In this document: piece after piece, positions 25,407-34,211 of the stretch | Layout of the letters: the number at the start of each line of letters is the position of its first letter | How positions within the stretch are numbered: position 1 is the first letter of the stretch | Assembly (NCBI RefSeq): GCF_000147815.2 | Contig: NC_015952.1 | Span: 1-64,000 of the forward strand | Origin: Streptomyces violaceusniger Tu 4113 | GTDB taxonomy: Bacteria; Actinomycetota; Actinomycetes; Streptomycetales; Streptomycetaceae | Direction of reading: 5' to 3' | Length of the DNA: 64,000 nucleotides | Position numbers and translations under genes: made by a program | The notes under the pieces: model-generated | Seen by the model: the letters and a program-made list of their open reading frames with translations, nothing else | Databases searched by the model: none | What the model was told of the DNA's origin: nothing

Positions 25407-26165
25407 TCAGCAGTACGGCTGGGGCACCGGGCAACCGGCGGAATCGGTGGGCTGGCGCAGGTCGACCGTCAGGGCCATCACGCCACCGGCGCAAGCTCCC
25501 TGACGCGGCAGCGGCGACCACTGCGCCGCCTGCACCGGCAGCCCGCGCAGCGCCGGGCAGCAGCCGACGACCCACCGCATGACCTCCGCGTCCGCGAGCG
25601 CCACGAACGCATCCTGCTCGCGCGGCTCGCACGGCACCGGCCGCCCGTCCTTGGACGTGCCCTTCGCGCACCGCAGCACGCCGAAGTTGTAGGTGACCCG
25701 CCACAGACCGCCACCACCGCAGTTACCACCCCCCGCGGTGACCACCTGCTGACGGCCACCCTGGGGAATCCACTGCTGGGATGCGACGCGCACCCAGGCC
25801 ATGCCCTGCCACGCCGGTTCCTTCTCGTCGACCTCCGCGGCCGGGGCCAGGCCCTCCATCTGCGGCAGGTGCTGCGCGAGATCCTTGGGATCGGCCTCCT
25901 TGCAGCACGGGGTCTTGCAGTCGCAGGCGCACCAGTCCGCGGTGGCGACCTCGCCCTCGTTGACCACGCAGCACCAGCACACCGGCCGGTCGCAGGCGTC
26001 CAGGCCGTTGCACAGGCAGTCCTTGAGCCCGACAGCGACCCTGGTGACCGGGTCGGGGCCGCACGGCGGCTGGGGCTCCCACTCGGGAACCTCCGGCTCG
26101 CAATACTCCACCAGCGCCACGCCGCGGATCGTCTCGGCGCGGCTCGCACGACGCTCACCAGCCAT
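25407..26165 (-). CDS. tail terminator protein
   Basis: A 252-residue, very cysteine-rich protein (MAGERRASRAETIRG...). It includes KDCLCNGLDACDRPVCWCCV, DWCACDCKTPCCKEADP, then WQGMAWVRVASQQWIP, LWRVTYNFGVLRCAKG and MRWVVGCCPALRGLPVQAAQ. This order matches the tail-terminator type protein of actinobacterial siphophages, which caps the tail tube and joins it to the head. The ATG at 26165 overlaps the upstream stop by 11 bases. Assignment is by remembered pattern, not alignment. Confidence 0.65.
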   Translation of the reverse strand: MAGERRASRAETIRGVALVEYCEPEVPEWEPQPPCGPDPVTRVAVGLKDCLCNGLDACDRPVCWCCVVNEGEVATADWCACDCKTPCCKEADPKDLAQHLPQMEGLAPAAEVDEKEPAWQGMAWVRVASQQWIPQGGRQQVVTAGGGNCGGGGLWRVTYNFGVLRCAKGTSKDGRPVPCEPREQDAFVALADAEVMRWVVGCCPALRGLPVQAAQWSPLPRQGACAGGVMALTVDLRQPTDSAGCPVPQPYC

Positions 26166-27156
26166 ATGCGCCACCTCCATAGCCAGGGCGCCCCACCCGC
26201 CACGAGGGCGGGGCGGCGGGGAAGTCGGGAGAGAAGACGGCACTCGGCTGCTTGAGGCCGTGGGGGTTGACCAGGGCCACCCACTCGTCGACCTCGGGGA
26301 TACCGGTCATCTCGCCGTCGCCGGGCGCCTGGAGCTGGTAGGTGATCCCCTCGCGGGTGACCTGGGTGGCGTTGAACGGCACCGGGCAGTCGGACGGGTC
26401 ACCGCAGGACTCGGCGATCTTGCAGGCGAGCCGGGATGCCGCGAGCACGCCGCCGGGCGGCACGGGAAGGCCACGGTCGTAGAGCACGCTGAAGGTGCAC
26501 GGCTCGCAGTCGGGCAGGTCCAGCCGCTGGCACTTGGGCCAGCACGGCTGGCAGGCGCAGCCCGAAGAGCCGCCGCAGTCGTCGCAGCCGCACCCGTTGG
26601 ACATCCCGCGGCGCACCAGGCGGTTCGGAGGCAGCAGGGTGTAGGTGGAGGGGTCGACGATGACGCCGTTCCAGCGGACCTCGACCACGCACGCCACCGG
26701 GCCGGGGAGCAGGATCTCGCACAGCTCGATGCACGAGCAGTCCCCGCCGCGGCACGAGCCGCAGGACATGTTGATCCAGTTCCCGCCGCCCAGGTTCGCC
26801 GGCATGGGGCCGCCGCCGCCCGGGAAGCCGCTGAGCCAGGAGTTGCCCCACCGGCCGGACATGCCGCCCGGCGGGCCCTCCAGTCCCCAGGTGCCGGAGG
26901 AGGCGCGGTTCCAGCCCTCGCAGCCGCGGCGGCAGGGCCTCACCAGCTCGCGGCAGATGCCGAACCGGCCGCCGGTCGCCCGCCACAGCCGCTCAGAGGC
27001 GATGGACAGGGCGATCCAGTGCCGCGGCTCGAAGTCCTCCGGCTCGCAGGGGAAAAACGGGCAGCACGTCGTGTCGATCGGCCAGGGGGCGCACGGGCCC
27101 CCTTCAGGCTCCCAGTTGCGCGGCCACTGGCACGTCAGCGTTGAACCACGGCTCAT
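26155..27156 (-). CDS. head-to-tail adaptor
   Basis: A 333-residue protein from ATG 27156 (MSRGSTLTCQWPRNWEPEGG). The typical actinophage adaptor signature is HWIALSIASERLWRATGGRF followed by GICRELVRPCRRGC. Further cysteine clusters (CGCDDCGGSSGCACQPCWPK) and the late segment ITYQLQAPGDGEMTGIPEVD, EWVALVNPHG fit the same family. It connects the portal ring to neck proteins. A decayed copy of its own N-terminus lies just upstream (27189-27248). Confidence 0.75.
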   Translation of the reverse strand: MSRGSTLTCQWPRNWEPEGGPCAPWPIDTTCCPFFPCEPEDFEPRHWIALSIASERLWRATGGRFGICRELVRPCRRGCEGWNRASSGTWGLEGPPGGMSGRWGNSWLSGFPGGGGPMPANLGGGNWINMSCGSCRGGDCSCIELCEILLPGPVACVVEVRWNGVIVDPSTYTLLPPNRLVRRGMSNGCGCDDCGGSSGCACQPCWPKCQRLDLPDCEPCTFSVLYDRGLPVPPGGVLAASRLACKIAESCGDPSDCPVPFNATQVTREGITYQLQAPGDGEMTGIPEVDEWVALVNPHGLKQPSAVFSPDFPAAPPSWRVGRPGYGGGAYGW

Positions 27157-27188
27157 CGACCACGCACCCCGCGTTCTCCCGCAGTCGT

Positions 27189-27248
27189 CCAGAGCGCGCA
27201 GGGGCCGCCCTCCGGCTCCCAGCCGGAGGGCCATGAGCACGAGAGCTG
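27189..27248 (-). pseudogene. remnant of duplicated adaptor N-terminus
   Basis: A frame on the minus strand reads QLSCSWPSGWEPEGGPCALW and then soon stops before the adaptor gene. This matches the start of the adaptor (TLTCQWPRNWEPEGGPCAPW). It has no initiation codon of its own in context, so it is a non-functional partial tandem duplication. Confidence 0.7.
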
Positions 27249-27266
27249 CCCCGCGCCCCGCATCGG

Positions 27267-27785
27267 CTATCCGCCGATGGTGAAGGCGTAGCCGTCGCCG
27301 ATCTCGCAGCAGGAGGACGGGTAGCCGGAGCCGCCCTCGTCCTGGCAGCCGCGGGCGACGTAGGTGCCGGGCGCGAGCGGGCCGACCGGAGCGGTGTTGG
27401 CCGCGCCGGAGCCGGTCACCGGCGCCGACTTCGCCACCGGCGTGCCGTTCTGGTCGTAGACGACCACCACGGCGCGGGTGGACTCGAAGGAGAGCGTGGC
27501 CACGACCTGGTTGTTCTGCTCGCCGACAATCTGAATGGCGGTCACCAGCGGGCGTACGCACCCGGCCAGCACCGAGCGGGACGCCCCGTAGGAGGTGCCG
27601 CCGCAGGGGACCGAGACGCCGACCGTACGCGGGGCTCCGCCGTCGGTCGGGGTGACGGTGATCTGGTAGTTGGCGGTCTGGCCCGGAGCGGGCTCGGGAA
27701 ACTGGTGGTCCTTGGACCCCTTGTCCCCGGTCCACTCCTCCTCCGGACTGCCGTCGCCCCAGTTGATCTTTACAGTGCGAGGCAT
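27267..27785 (-). CDS. small Ig/PKD-like virion protein
   Basis: A 172-residue beta-rich protein. It begins with a PKD-type strand MPRTVKINWGDGSPEEEW, then VSVPCGGTSYGAS, and ends CEIGDGYAFTIGG. PKD-like motifs (xxWGDG) recur in the two major-tail-protein paralogues, so this is probably a free decoration or neck Ig domain. It overlaps the end of the major tail protein gene by 16 bases. Confidence 0.6.
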   Translation of the reverse strand: MPRTVKINWGDGSPEEEWTGDKGSKDHQFPEPAPGQTANYQITVTPTDGGAPRTVGVSVPCGGTSYGASRSVLAGCVRPLVTAIQIVGEQNNQVVATLSFESTRAVVVVYDQNGTPVAKSAPVTGSGAANTAPVGPLAPGTYVARGCQDEGGSGYPSSCCEIGDGYAFTIGG

Positions 27786-29596
27786 GGCGAAACCCTCCCG
27801 CAGGTCGTGTCAAGGTTGAGGGTGACCGTCCGGCCGGTCGGGTCCCCGTAGAAGTTGCAGGCAGCAGTGGTGTTCAGGCAGCCCGACGCGCAGGTGGTGT
27901 CAAGTGCCAGGCTGATGGTGCGGCCCGAGGGGTCGGCGTAGGTGTCGCAGCTCGGGGTGATCTGGAGGCAGTCCGTGGGCGCGGCCGGGCACGGCGGCGG
28001 CCGGAGTGTTCCGGCGCACTGCTTGTTCTCGGCCTCGGAGCAGACGACGATGACCGGGCGCCTGCTGCGGAAGTTCTCGCCGTAGGTGAACTGGATGTCC
28101 TCGCCCGGCGTCACGTTGACCTGGCGGCCCTCCGGCGTGCCGGTGCCCCAGTCGATGCTGACGGTGCCCTTGTCCCAGTTGTCGACGCAGATGGCTGCGG
28201 TGCAGTTGTCGCGCCACTCCACGAAGCGGATGAGGGGGCGCAGGCCGCCGCCGGCGATGAAGGGTTCCTTCGCGCACCAGGTGTCGATGTCGTTGCGGCA
28301 GACCTTGACCTGGAAGGTGCCGTCGGTCTCGAACTCGTGGCGCAGCCGCACCCGGCAGTCGTCCTCGGTGGCGATCCACTGGACGCGGTCCGGTCCGGCG
28401 GAGTCTCCCCAGTCGACGGAGATGCCGTACCGGCCGATCTGGGACTCGCCAGGGCAGGCGCACCGGGTGGTGTCGGAGTCGGGGGCGCCGCACCACGCCT
28501 GCGGCGGGAGCTGGACTTCCACGATCGCTGTGCGGCCGGTGGTGTCGGTGGGGTCCTGGTAGACCGTCAGCGACGGCTCGTCTTCCGGCAGCGGGATCGT
28601 GATGGTCTTCTGGGTCTGGATCTGCGGCCACTGCGCGTCGCGGACGGTGATCGTCACCTCGCGGGACTGGCCGGGGAAGCAGCCCTGGTAGGTGTGCGTG
28701 CCGGTGCCGTACGAGCGAATCTTGGAAATCGTGGCGTCGCCCCAGTCGACCTCCACAGCGCCAAAGCCGTGGTTGTCGGGGCGCAGCTCGACCGTGCAGC
28801 GGTCCCGGCCCGGGACGCCCTGGATGTAAAGCTCCGCGGGCTCGGGGATTCCGCCGTCGACCGGCTGCTTGCCGCACTCGGCCTCCGGCGGCGGGAAGGT
28901 CGTCAGGAACTGCACGAAGTCGTCGTCGTCCGCGATCGGGCAGGGCAGCGGGGAGGGGCGGCCCTCGTCCATCAGCACGTTGTAGGGGCCGCGGCCCCAG
29001 TTGCTTCCGCGCTTCGTGGTGCCCGTGAAGCTGAACGTGATCGGGCCGTTCTGGACGGTGAATTCCCCGATCGACACGTTGGTGATGCAGGGGAAGAGCA
29101 GGTAGCCGTGCTGGGCTGCGCCACCGGCGCGGCAGGCGGCCGAGGCGCCGGAGAAGACGTTCATCCACAGCTCCAGCGCGAAGCCGGAGTCACAGTTGGC
29201 CTTGCCCTTGGCGGTGAAGCCGATGATGGTGCCGGCGGAGTCGCGGATCGCGCACCAGGTGGGCTTCATGATCAGGACCAGCTCGGGGTCCAGGGCGCAG
29301 AGCGTCAGGTTGAGGGTATACGCCTGGGGAGGGTTGCACTGGACGGTCTGCATACAGACCTGTCCGTTGGCCTTGGTGACGCTGTCGCCGTCACCGCCGC
29401 CTCCGCCACCACCGCCTCCCCCGCCGTTGTCGCCCTCGCCGGGGCTGACCTGCACCGACACGAAGGCGTCCGTGACTACTTGCCCCGAGTTTCCCGGGTT
29501 CTCCGGGTCCTCGTAGACGGGCGCGCAGCAGCCGTCGACTTTCGTGGCGCGCAGCACGGCGGCGCCGCTGTAGCTAGGGCAGATCACCGAGGCCAT
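27770..29596 (-). CDS. major tail protein with PKD-like extensions
   Basis: A 608-residue protein. Residues 1-~260 match the actinophage major tail protein style: VICPSYSGAAVLRATKVDGC, GQVVTDAFVSVQVSP, a Gly-run, LCALDPELVLIMKPTWC, GFALELWMNVFSG, NWGRGPYNVLMDEG, TFPPPEAEC. The rest holds Ig/PKD-like units (GAVEVDWGDATISK, GTVSIDWGTGTPEG) that would decorate the tail tube. Start chosen at ATG 29596; a GTG lies two codons upstream. A longer paralogue with a receptor-binding domain is at 8975-12571. Confidence 0.75.
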   Translation of the reverse strand: MASVICPSYSGAAVLRATKVDGCCAPVYEDPENPGNSGQVVTDAFVSVQVSPGEGDNGGGGGGGGGGGDGDSVTKANGQVCMQTVQCNPPQAYTLNLTLCALDPELVLIMKPTWCAIRDSAGTIIGFTAKGKANCDSGFALELWMNVFSGASAACRAGGAAQHGYLLFPCITNVSIGEFTVQNGPITFSFTGTTKRGSNWGRGPYNVLMDEGRPSPLPCPIADDDDFVQFLTTFPPPEAECGKQPVDGGIPEPAELYIQGVPGRDRCTVELRPDNHGFGAVEVDWGDATISKIRSYGTGTHTYQGCFPGQSREVTITVRDAQWPQIQTQKTITIPLPEDEPSLTVYQDPTDTTGRTAIVEVQLPPQAWCGAPDSDTTRCACPGESQIGRYGISVDWGDSAGPDRVQWIATEDDCRVRLRHEFETDGTFQVKVCRNDIDTWCAKEPFIAGGGLRPLIRFVEWRDNCTAAICVDNWDKGTVSIDWGTGTPEGRQVNVTPGEDIQFTYGENFRSRRPVIVVCSEAENKQCAGTLRPPPCPAAPTDCLQITPSCDTYADPSGRTISLALDTTCASGCLNTTAACNFYGDPTGRTVTLNLDTTCGRVSPCLAL

Positions 29597-29708
29597 GGCC
29601 ACCGACTCCGTTCACGACAAGTCTGATACGTCCCTACTGGACGTATTCTGTCCTTTTTCTTCGTTTTCGTCTGCTTGGTCGGGTTCAGTGTCGGTGCAAG
29701 CACCGCTC

Positions 29709-31022
29709 CTACGGTCCGGGCTCCGGCTGGCCCGGCTCGTCCTCGCCCTCGTCCTCATCCGGCTCCGGGGCCTGGCACCAGTCGTTCGGGCAGGCCGTGT
29801 AGAGGAGCGCACAGTCCGTGGTGAGCGCGTACGCCCGCTCCGCGATGGCCGCGTAGTTGTTCGTCAGCCGGTCGAAGCCGTCGTAGACGTTGACCGGGCC
29901 GCGCCGCACCGTCACCGGCCCCGTCCCGTACATCACGATCTGATCGGGCGTCACGCCCTGGTCGACCGGCCCCAACGTCGCGTCGTAGCCGGTGCCGAAG
30001 ACCACGGGCGTGCCCAGCGGGGTGTACCAGCCGGACAGGTCCGTCCAGATCGACCCGAGCGAGGCCAGCCGCATCGCGACCACGGACGGGACGTGCAACA
30101 CCCCCATCCCCCCGAGGGTCTGGGTCAGCGCCGTCTCCAGCCGCGACAGGCACACCTCCAGCCGGGCCGCGGGCCACGGCATCCGCCGGAAGCTCCCCGA
30201 GCACTCGCCGCCGACCGGGATGGGGTGGCTCTCCCGCATGGAGCGCCACAGCCACTCCTCCACCGCCCGCTGCTCGCCGGTCTCCATCCGGCGCCGCGCC
30301 ATCGGCTCCGCGTCCTTGGTGAAGTCCGCCCCCGGCATGCACGCCGCCGAGGTGTAGATCCAGAACGGGTCGCCGCACACGTAGCCCGGCGGCCCGTCCA
30401 GTACCTTGCGGCGCTCGTTCAGCCACGCCTCGGGGTCGGGCGACAGGTCGAAGGTGACGGCCGCGCCGGTCAGGTCCGGACGGAAGTCGACGTACTTCTC
30501 CGCGCCCAGGCCCGCTTCGCGGATCAGGATGCGGCTGACGCAGTCCTTCGGGATCGCGGCCACCCAGTTGCCGGCGCCGTCTGCTTCCTCCTCGGCCGCG
30601 CCCTTCGGCCCGAGGATCGGGATGGTGACCAGGTGGCCGCCGTCGGCCTGCACCTGGATGCGGGTCGACGGCGGAAGCGCCCAGCACGGATCGGCCGACG
30701 CCACGGCGAACAGGGTGCGGTAGTCCCTGTGCTCCTCTGGCGGCGAGCACTCCAGCCGCGGCGTGCCGTCGTCGGGCGCCGCGGCGCCGACGAACAGCTC
30801 TACGCGGATGGTGACCGGCTGGACCGGCAGCGGCGGCGCGATGCACGGCCGCGGCCAGGAGTACACGTTGGCGTCGCATCCCTGTGACCGGTACTGAAGG
30901 CCCCACTCCCAGGTGCCGTCCTCGACCGTCTCGACCTCGGCCACGGAGAACAGGCCGAACCGCGCGGGACGAATCCGCGGTCCGGTGACCTCCACGCGAG
31001 GACCGGGACAGGTCGACACCAT
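29709..31022 (-). CDS. conserved capsid-companion structural protein
   Basis: A 437-residue protein encoded directly after the major capsid protein. Landmarks are PARFGLFSVAEVETVEDGTW, VYSWPRPC, KVLDGPPGYVCGDPFWIYTS, a helical segment with EQRAVEEWLWRSM, GVLHVPSVVAMRLASLG, and GTPVVFGTGYDA, YGTGPVTVRRGPVNVYDG, NNYAAIAERAYALTTDCALL. I know this type of sequence from actinobacterial phage head genes but not its proven role; the C-terminal block is reminiscent of capsid-fold proteins. A paralogue lies at 3048-4220. Confidence 0.7.
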   Translation of the reverse strand: MVSTCPGPRVEVTGPRIRPARFGLFSVAEVETVEDGTWEWGLQYRSQGCDANVYSWPRPCIAPPLPVQPVTIRVELFVGAAAPDDGTPRLECSPPEEHRDYRTLFAVASADPCWALPPSTRIQVQADGGHLVTIPILGPKGAAEEEADGAGNWVAAIPKDCVSRILIREAGLGAEKYVDFRPDLTGAAVTFDLSPDPEAWLNERRKVLDGPPGYVCGDPFWIYTSAACMPGADFTKDAEPMARRRMETGEQRAVEEWLWRSMRESHPIPVGGECSGSFRRMPWPAARLEVCLSRLETALTQTLGGMGVLHVPSVVAMRLASLGSIWTDLSGWYTPLGTPVVFGTGYDATLGPVDQGVTPDQIVMYGTGPVTVRRGPVNVYDGFDRLTNNYAAIAERAYALTTDCALLYTACPNDWCQAPEPDEDEGEDEPGQPEPGP

Positions 31023-31059
31023 CGGCTGCTCAGGCTTCCTTCCGGATGATCATGGCGAA

Positions 31060-31115
31060 GCGGGGTGCAGCCTCGGCTCGTGCTCGGGGACACGAACCGA
31101 AGAGCTGCACCCCGC
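31060..31115 (-). promoter_or_regulatory. long hairpin between capsid and companion genes
   Basis: GCGGGGTGCAGC pairs with GCTGCACCCCGC across a 30-base, partly paired loop. It lies 38 bases upstream of the companion gene's start. With the hairpin at 31203-31242 it may attenuate transcription after the capsid gene or stabilise the downstream mRNA end. Confidence 0.45.
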
Positions 31116-31202
31116 CTCCAGGCATCCGCGTGGGACCCGGTGCGGGCCCGGGAAGGCGGCGGAGGAACCCGTACGCCACCGCCTCCCCGGACCCCGTTCG
31201 GG

Positions 31203-31242
31203 TCCGTCCACGGCTGCCGCCTAGGGGCGGGCCGTGGACGGA
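31203..31242 (-). terminator. hairpin immediately after major capsid gene
   Basis: A 12-bp perfect stem (TCCGTCCACGGC / GCCGTGGACGGA) abuts the capsid stop codon. It has no U-tract. A partial terminator or mRNA 3-prime stabiliser would raise capsid expression relative to later genes. Confidence 0.5.
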
Positions 31243-33630
31243 CTACTTCCGGCCGCCACGGACCCCCGCGCCGCCGGACGGGGGCGGCGTGGTGCCGCCG
31301 CCGGGCGACGGAGCGGGAGGCGTCGGGGTGCCTCCCGTGTCGCACGGACGGAAACCCAGCTCGGCCTTCTGCTTGTCCGCGAACGCCTTCTCGGCGTTCG
31401 TGAACGCCTGGTTGCAGTCGTTGCAGTCGGACGCGCCGTAGCCCGGGGTGCACCCGCTCGGCTTGCAGCCGGTGACGACCGGGCCACCGGACAGACCGTT
31501 CGGGCAGAGCGGGATGTCCAGGAGGTACGGGTCGTAGCAGCGCTTGCAGACCTGAGTGCCCTCCTCCGTGAAGAGGCTGGTGTACTTGTTCTCCATCAGC
31601 GACGCGTGGTCGTAGATGCCCTCAAGCGTGATCACGTCCTGCTGGAGCTTGAAGACGCTGCCCGCCGGGTACAGCAGGATCTTCACGTGCGTCGGCCAGT
31701 GCGTGGGCGGCAGGCCACCGAAGAGCGGGCCCGCGTTGGAGCCGCCGAAGGTGTCGCAGCCGAGCTGGAGCGGACGCAGGCACTTGAACTTCGCGTCGCA
31801 GCAGTCGCCGCCCTCGTACACGCCAGCGGCGCAGCAGGAGGAGGCGGGCAGCACGCGGCCCTCGTTGGCCGACCGGCGCGGCTTGCTGCCGCACGGGTTG
31901 TCCGGGTCCGGCTCGGTGCACTCGCAGCAGTCGTACACGCCCGGGGAGTGCGGGTACTTGGCCTTGCCCTGGGCGGCCTCGGCGTCGCCGCAGTCACCCG
32001 GGTTCGGCTGGAACGCCGCGGCGAAAGCGTCCTGCCAGTCGTAGACGAACTGAACGCGCACGCCGCGGGACTGGAGGAACTGGATGAGCTGCTGGTCCGT
32101 CACGTTCCAGCGGTTCAGGTTCCAGCCGGACTTCTTGGACAGGTCCGCGCGCAGGATCGGCAGCAGCCAGTACGGCATGACCGCTTCGAGCGTCGCGGCA
32201 CGCGGCAGCCGGTACCGGTAGCGCTGGTACTCGACCATCATCTCCAGGATGCTCAGCACCGATTCGACCGCGCCGGGGCCGTGCAGACCCGCGACGTCGA
32301 TGCCCGTGGCCGGAAGGTTGACCTGGGGCATGCTGATCTGCGTCGCCAGGGACTCGATCTTCGCGATCGTCCAGGCGTTCATCCGGCGGCGGTGGGCCTT
32401 CAGGACGCGGGCAGTGAAGTCCGAGGTCCACTCCGGCCATCCGCGCTCCATCAGGATGGAGTTGCGGATGCAGATGCCGTCCAGCTCAAGCAGACACTCG
32501 GTCCACTCCGGGCACGGGATCTCGATGCAGCACTTCTTCTGCCCGTCAGGGCCCTCTTCGCAGTCCGACCAGTGGAGCTGGTCCTTGCCGAAGTGGAAGC
32601 CGACGCCGCCGTACAGGGGGCTGAAGTCGAACGCCTGCGGGAAGCGGATGCCCGACCGGCGCGTGGTGACCGTGGGCAGGTCAAGGAAGCCGTCGTTGCC
32701 GGAGTCGTCGGGGCACAGGTCCCACAGGGTGTCCGGCGGGGCGCACCAGGCGCCGGCGGCGACCAGGTTGCCGCCCGGGAGGCTGAACTCGTCGGCAGCG
32801 GCCTTGATGGCGCCGTCAATGTCCATCTCCTGCGAGATGGAATACTTCGCCGCCACGTGGCGGGTGATGGTCGCGATGCCCGCGCGGCCCGAGGTCGCGG
32901 AGCGGACCATGGACTGCATGCGAGTGTTGACCACCGTGGCCAGGTGCGAGAGGTCGCCGATCTTCTGGCGAGCACTGATGCCCGGGACGTCGGCGCTGGT
33001 GACCGTGTAGCGCACCGAGCGGTCGTCGCCGGTGGCCATACGGCCGCTTCCGCGACCGGCCGGGACGGCGGACTTCGAGCGCAGGAAGTTCAGCGGCAGA
33101 CGACGCTCCTGCTGGGTTGCGAGCGCGCGCGAGGTGGAGACGGAGGCCGTCTTCTTCGCGGGCTTCTTCTTGCCGCTGCTGGACGAGGTGTCGGAACCGC
33201 CGTCGTCGGCGGTCTCCTCGCCCTGGTCCTCGTCGGCGTCGTCATCGGAGGAGCTGTCGTCGGCGAAGGTGTTTTCCCCCTCGTCGGCGCCGTCCTCGGT
33301 CACCACGCGTCCGGCGAGCGAGGCGAGGCGGCGGTGCGCCTCCTCGGCGCGCTGCTGCGTGCCGACGTTGTACTCGCGCAGGTGCTCCACCACGTCCACG
33401 AGGAATTCGAGGGCGGTGAGCTGGTCGTCGTTGGGGGTGCTGTCTTCGGCCTCTTCGCGCAGCTCCCGGAAGCGGTCGACAGCCGCGGCCTCCAGGCCCG
33501 GCATGTCGGCGCCATTCTCGGCAGCCGCGCGTACGGCGTCGCGGATTGCCTCAACACGCTCGTCGTCAGTGGTGGTGGCGAGCACATTGAGGATGTCGTC
33601 AAGTTCCACCTGAGTGTCCTTTGATCGCAT
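31243..33630 (-). CDS. major capsid protein with acidic N-terminal region
   Basis: A 795-residue major capsid protein. The first ~170 residues are acidic and disordered-looking (DDSSSDDDADEDQGEETADD), resembling a fused scaffold domain. The HK97-like core follows (GRAGIATITRHVAAKYSISQ, MDIDGAIKAAADEFSLPGGN, AVMPYWLLPILRADLSKK). Residues ~590-770 contain a striking cysteine insertion (CCECTEPDPDNPC, SSCCAAGVYEGGDCC) around HVKILLYPAGSVFKLQQDVI. ATG 33630 is chosen; TTG 33654 or GTG 33609 (with AAAGGA) are alternatives. It is flanked by hairpins on both sides, consistent with separate high-level expression. Confidence 0.85.
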   Translation of the reverse strand: MRSKDTQVELDDILNVLATTTDDERVEAIRDAVRAAAENGADMPGLEAAAVDRFRELREEAEDSTPNDDQLTALEFLVDVVEHLREYNVGTQQRAEEAHRRLASLAGRVVTEDGADEGENTFADDSSSDDDADEDQGEETADDGGSDTSSSSGKKKPAKKTASVSTSRALATQQERRLPLNFLRSKSAVPAGRGSGRMATGDDRSVRYTVTSADVPGISARQKIGDLSHLATVVNTRMQSMVRSATSGRAGIATITRHVAAKYSISQEMDIDGAIKAAADEFSLPGGNLVAAGAWCAPPDTLWDLCPDDSGNDGFLDLPTVTTRRSGIRFPQAFDFSPLYGGVGFHFGKDQLHWSDCEEGPDGQKKCCIEIPCPEWTECLLELDGICIRNSILMERGWPEWTSDFTARVLKAHRRRMNAWTIAKIESLATQISMPQVNLPATGIDVAGLHGPGAVESVLSILEMMVEYQRYRYRLPRAATLEAVMPYWLLPILRADLSKKSGWNLNRWNVTDQQLIQFLQSRGVRVQFVYDWQDAFAAAFQPNPGDCGDAEAAQGKAKYPHSPGVYDCCECTEPDPDNPCGSKPRRSANEGRVLPASSCCAAGVYEGGDCCDAKFKCLRPLQLGCDTFGGSNAGPLFGGLPPTHWPTHVKILLYPAGSVFKLQQDVITLEGIYDHASLMENKYTSLFTEEGTQVCKRCYDPYLLDIPLCPNGLSGGPVVTGCKPSGCTPGYGASDCNDCNQAFTNAEKAFADKQKAELGFRPCDTGGTPTPPAPSPGGGTTPPPSGGAGVRGGRK

Positions 33631-33833
33631 CGTCTTCGGGTGCTCCCGGCGCAATCACCAGTCAGAGCGAGCAGTGCGGAGGACCGGGCCCCCGGCGCAG
33701 ACACCAGTCAGGCAGAAACGGTCAGAAAACTACATCTCACATTAAAAGGGACGGATGGTGCGGCGCGCCGCACAGCGCGGAACGAACTGCACCTCAAACG
33801 CACCCTGGACGCTGGCGTGCGGGCACGAAAAAG
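33631..33833 (-). other. leader region of the major capsid gene
   Basis: No ORF on either strand looks coding. An upstream terminator implies that a capsid promoter lies here. A/T-rich patches (AAAACTACATCTCACATTAA near 33725-33745) are the best place for it, but no clear -35/-10 pair could be fixed. Confidence 0.35.
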
Positions 33834-33906
33834 GCCGCCTTCCCGCTTGAGTGTGGATGGGTCACGCCCTGGGGGGGGAGTAGGGCGTTCTCCGCGGGAA
33901 GGCGGC
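33834..33906 (-). terminator. terminator between protease and capsid transcripts
   Basis: GCCGCCTTCCCGC pairs with GCGGGAAGGCGGC over a 47-base loop. Read on the minus strand the stem is followed by CTTTTT, giving a classic intrinsic terminator for the portal/protease unit. The capsid gene should then have its own promoter in 33631-33833. Confidence 0.6.
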
Positions 33907-34015
33907 ACAACCAGGCCCAGGCAGACCGTGGGAGGGGCCTGGGCCGTTCGGACCGAGGGTCCGGTGATCAGTACCCTAGCCCTGTTGCCACCGAGTACCG
34001 CGCAACGTTCACTCT

Positions 34016-34192
34016 TCAGCGTGTAGTTTGCTCCCAGTAGCCTCCGTGCTGGGCCACAGAACGGTCCGCATCGTCCTTGATGTAGAAGTCGACGCGGGAG
34101 CCGTCGGGCCGGTAGTGCCGGAAGACGACCGTCTTTCCGGCCGGGGTCGTCGTCCGCCGCCCGCCGCAGGTCGAGCAGCCGAAAGCGCTCAT
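34016..34192 (-). CDS. small CxxC protein of the head operon
   Basis: Fifty-eight residues (MSAFGCSTCGGRRTTTPAGK, TVVFRHYRPDGSRVDFYIKD, ending WEQTTR). The ATG is preceded by AGGAGAA, a good ribosome site. An N-terminal GCSTCGG motif followed by a short beta sheet is common in tiny phage proteins located between protease and capsid genes. Its role is unknown. Confidence 0.7.
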   Translation of the reverse strand: MSAFGCSTCGGRRTTTPAGKTVVFRHYRPDGSRVDFYIKDDADRSVAQHGGYWEQTTR

Positions 34193-34211
34193 GGCATTCT
34201 CCTGTTCTCTT

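Noticed and set aside
31243..33630. Diversity-generating retroelement acting on virion genes
   Set aside because: No reverse transcriptase and no template/variable repeat pair were found; the paralogue similarity is spread over the whole genes.
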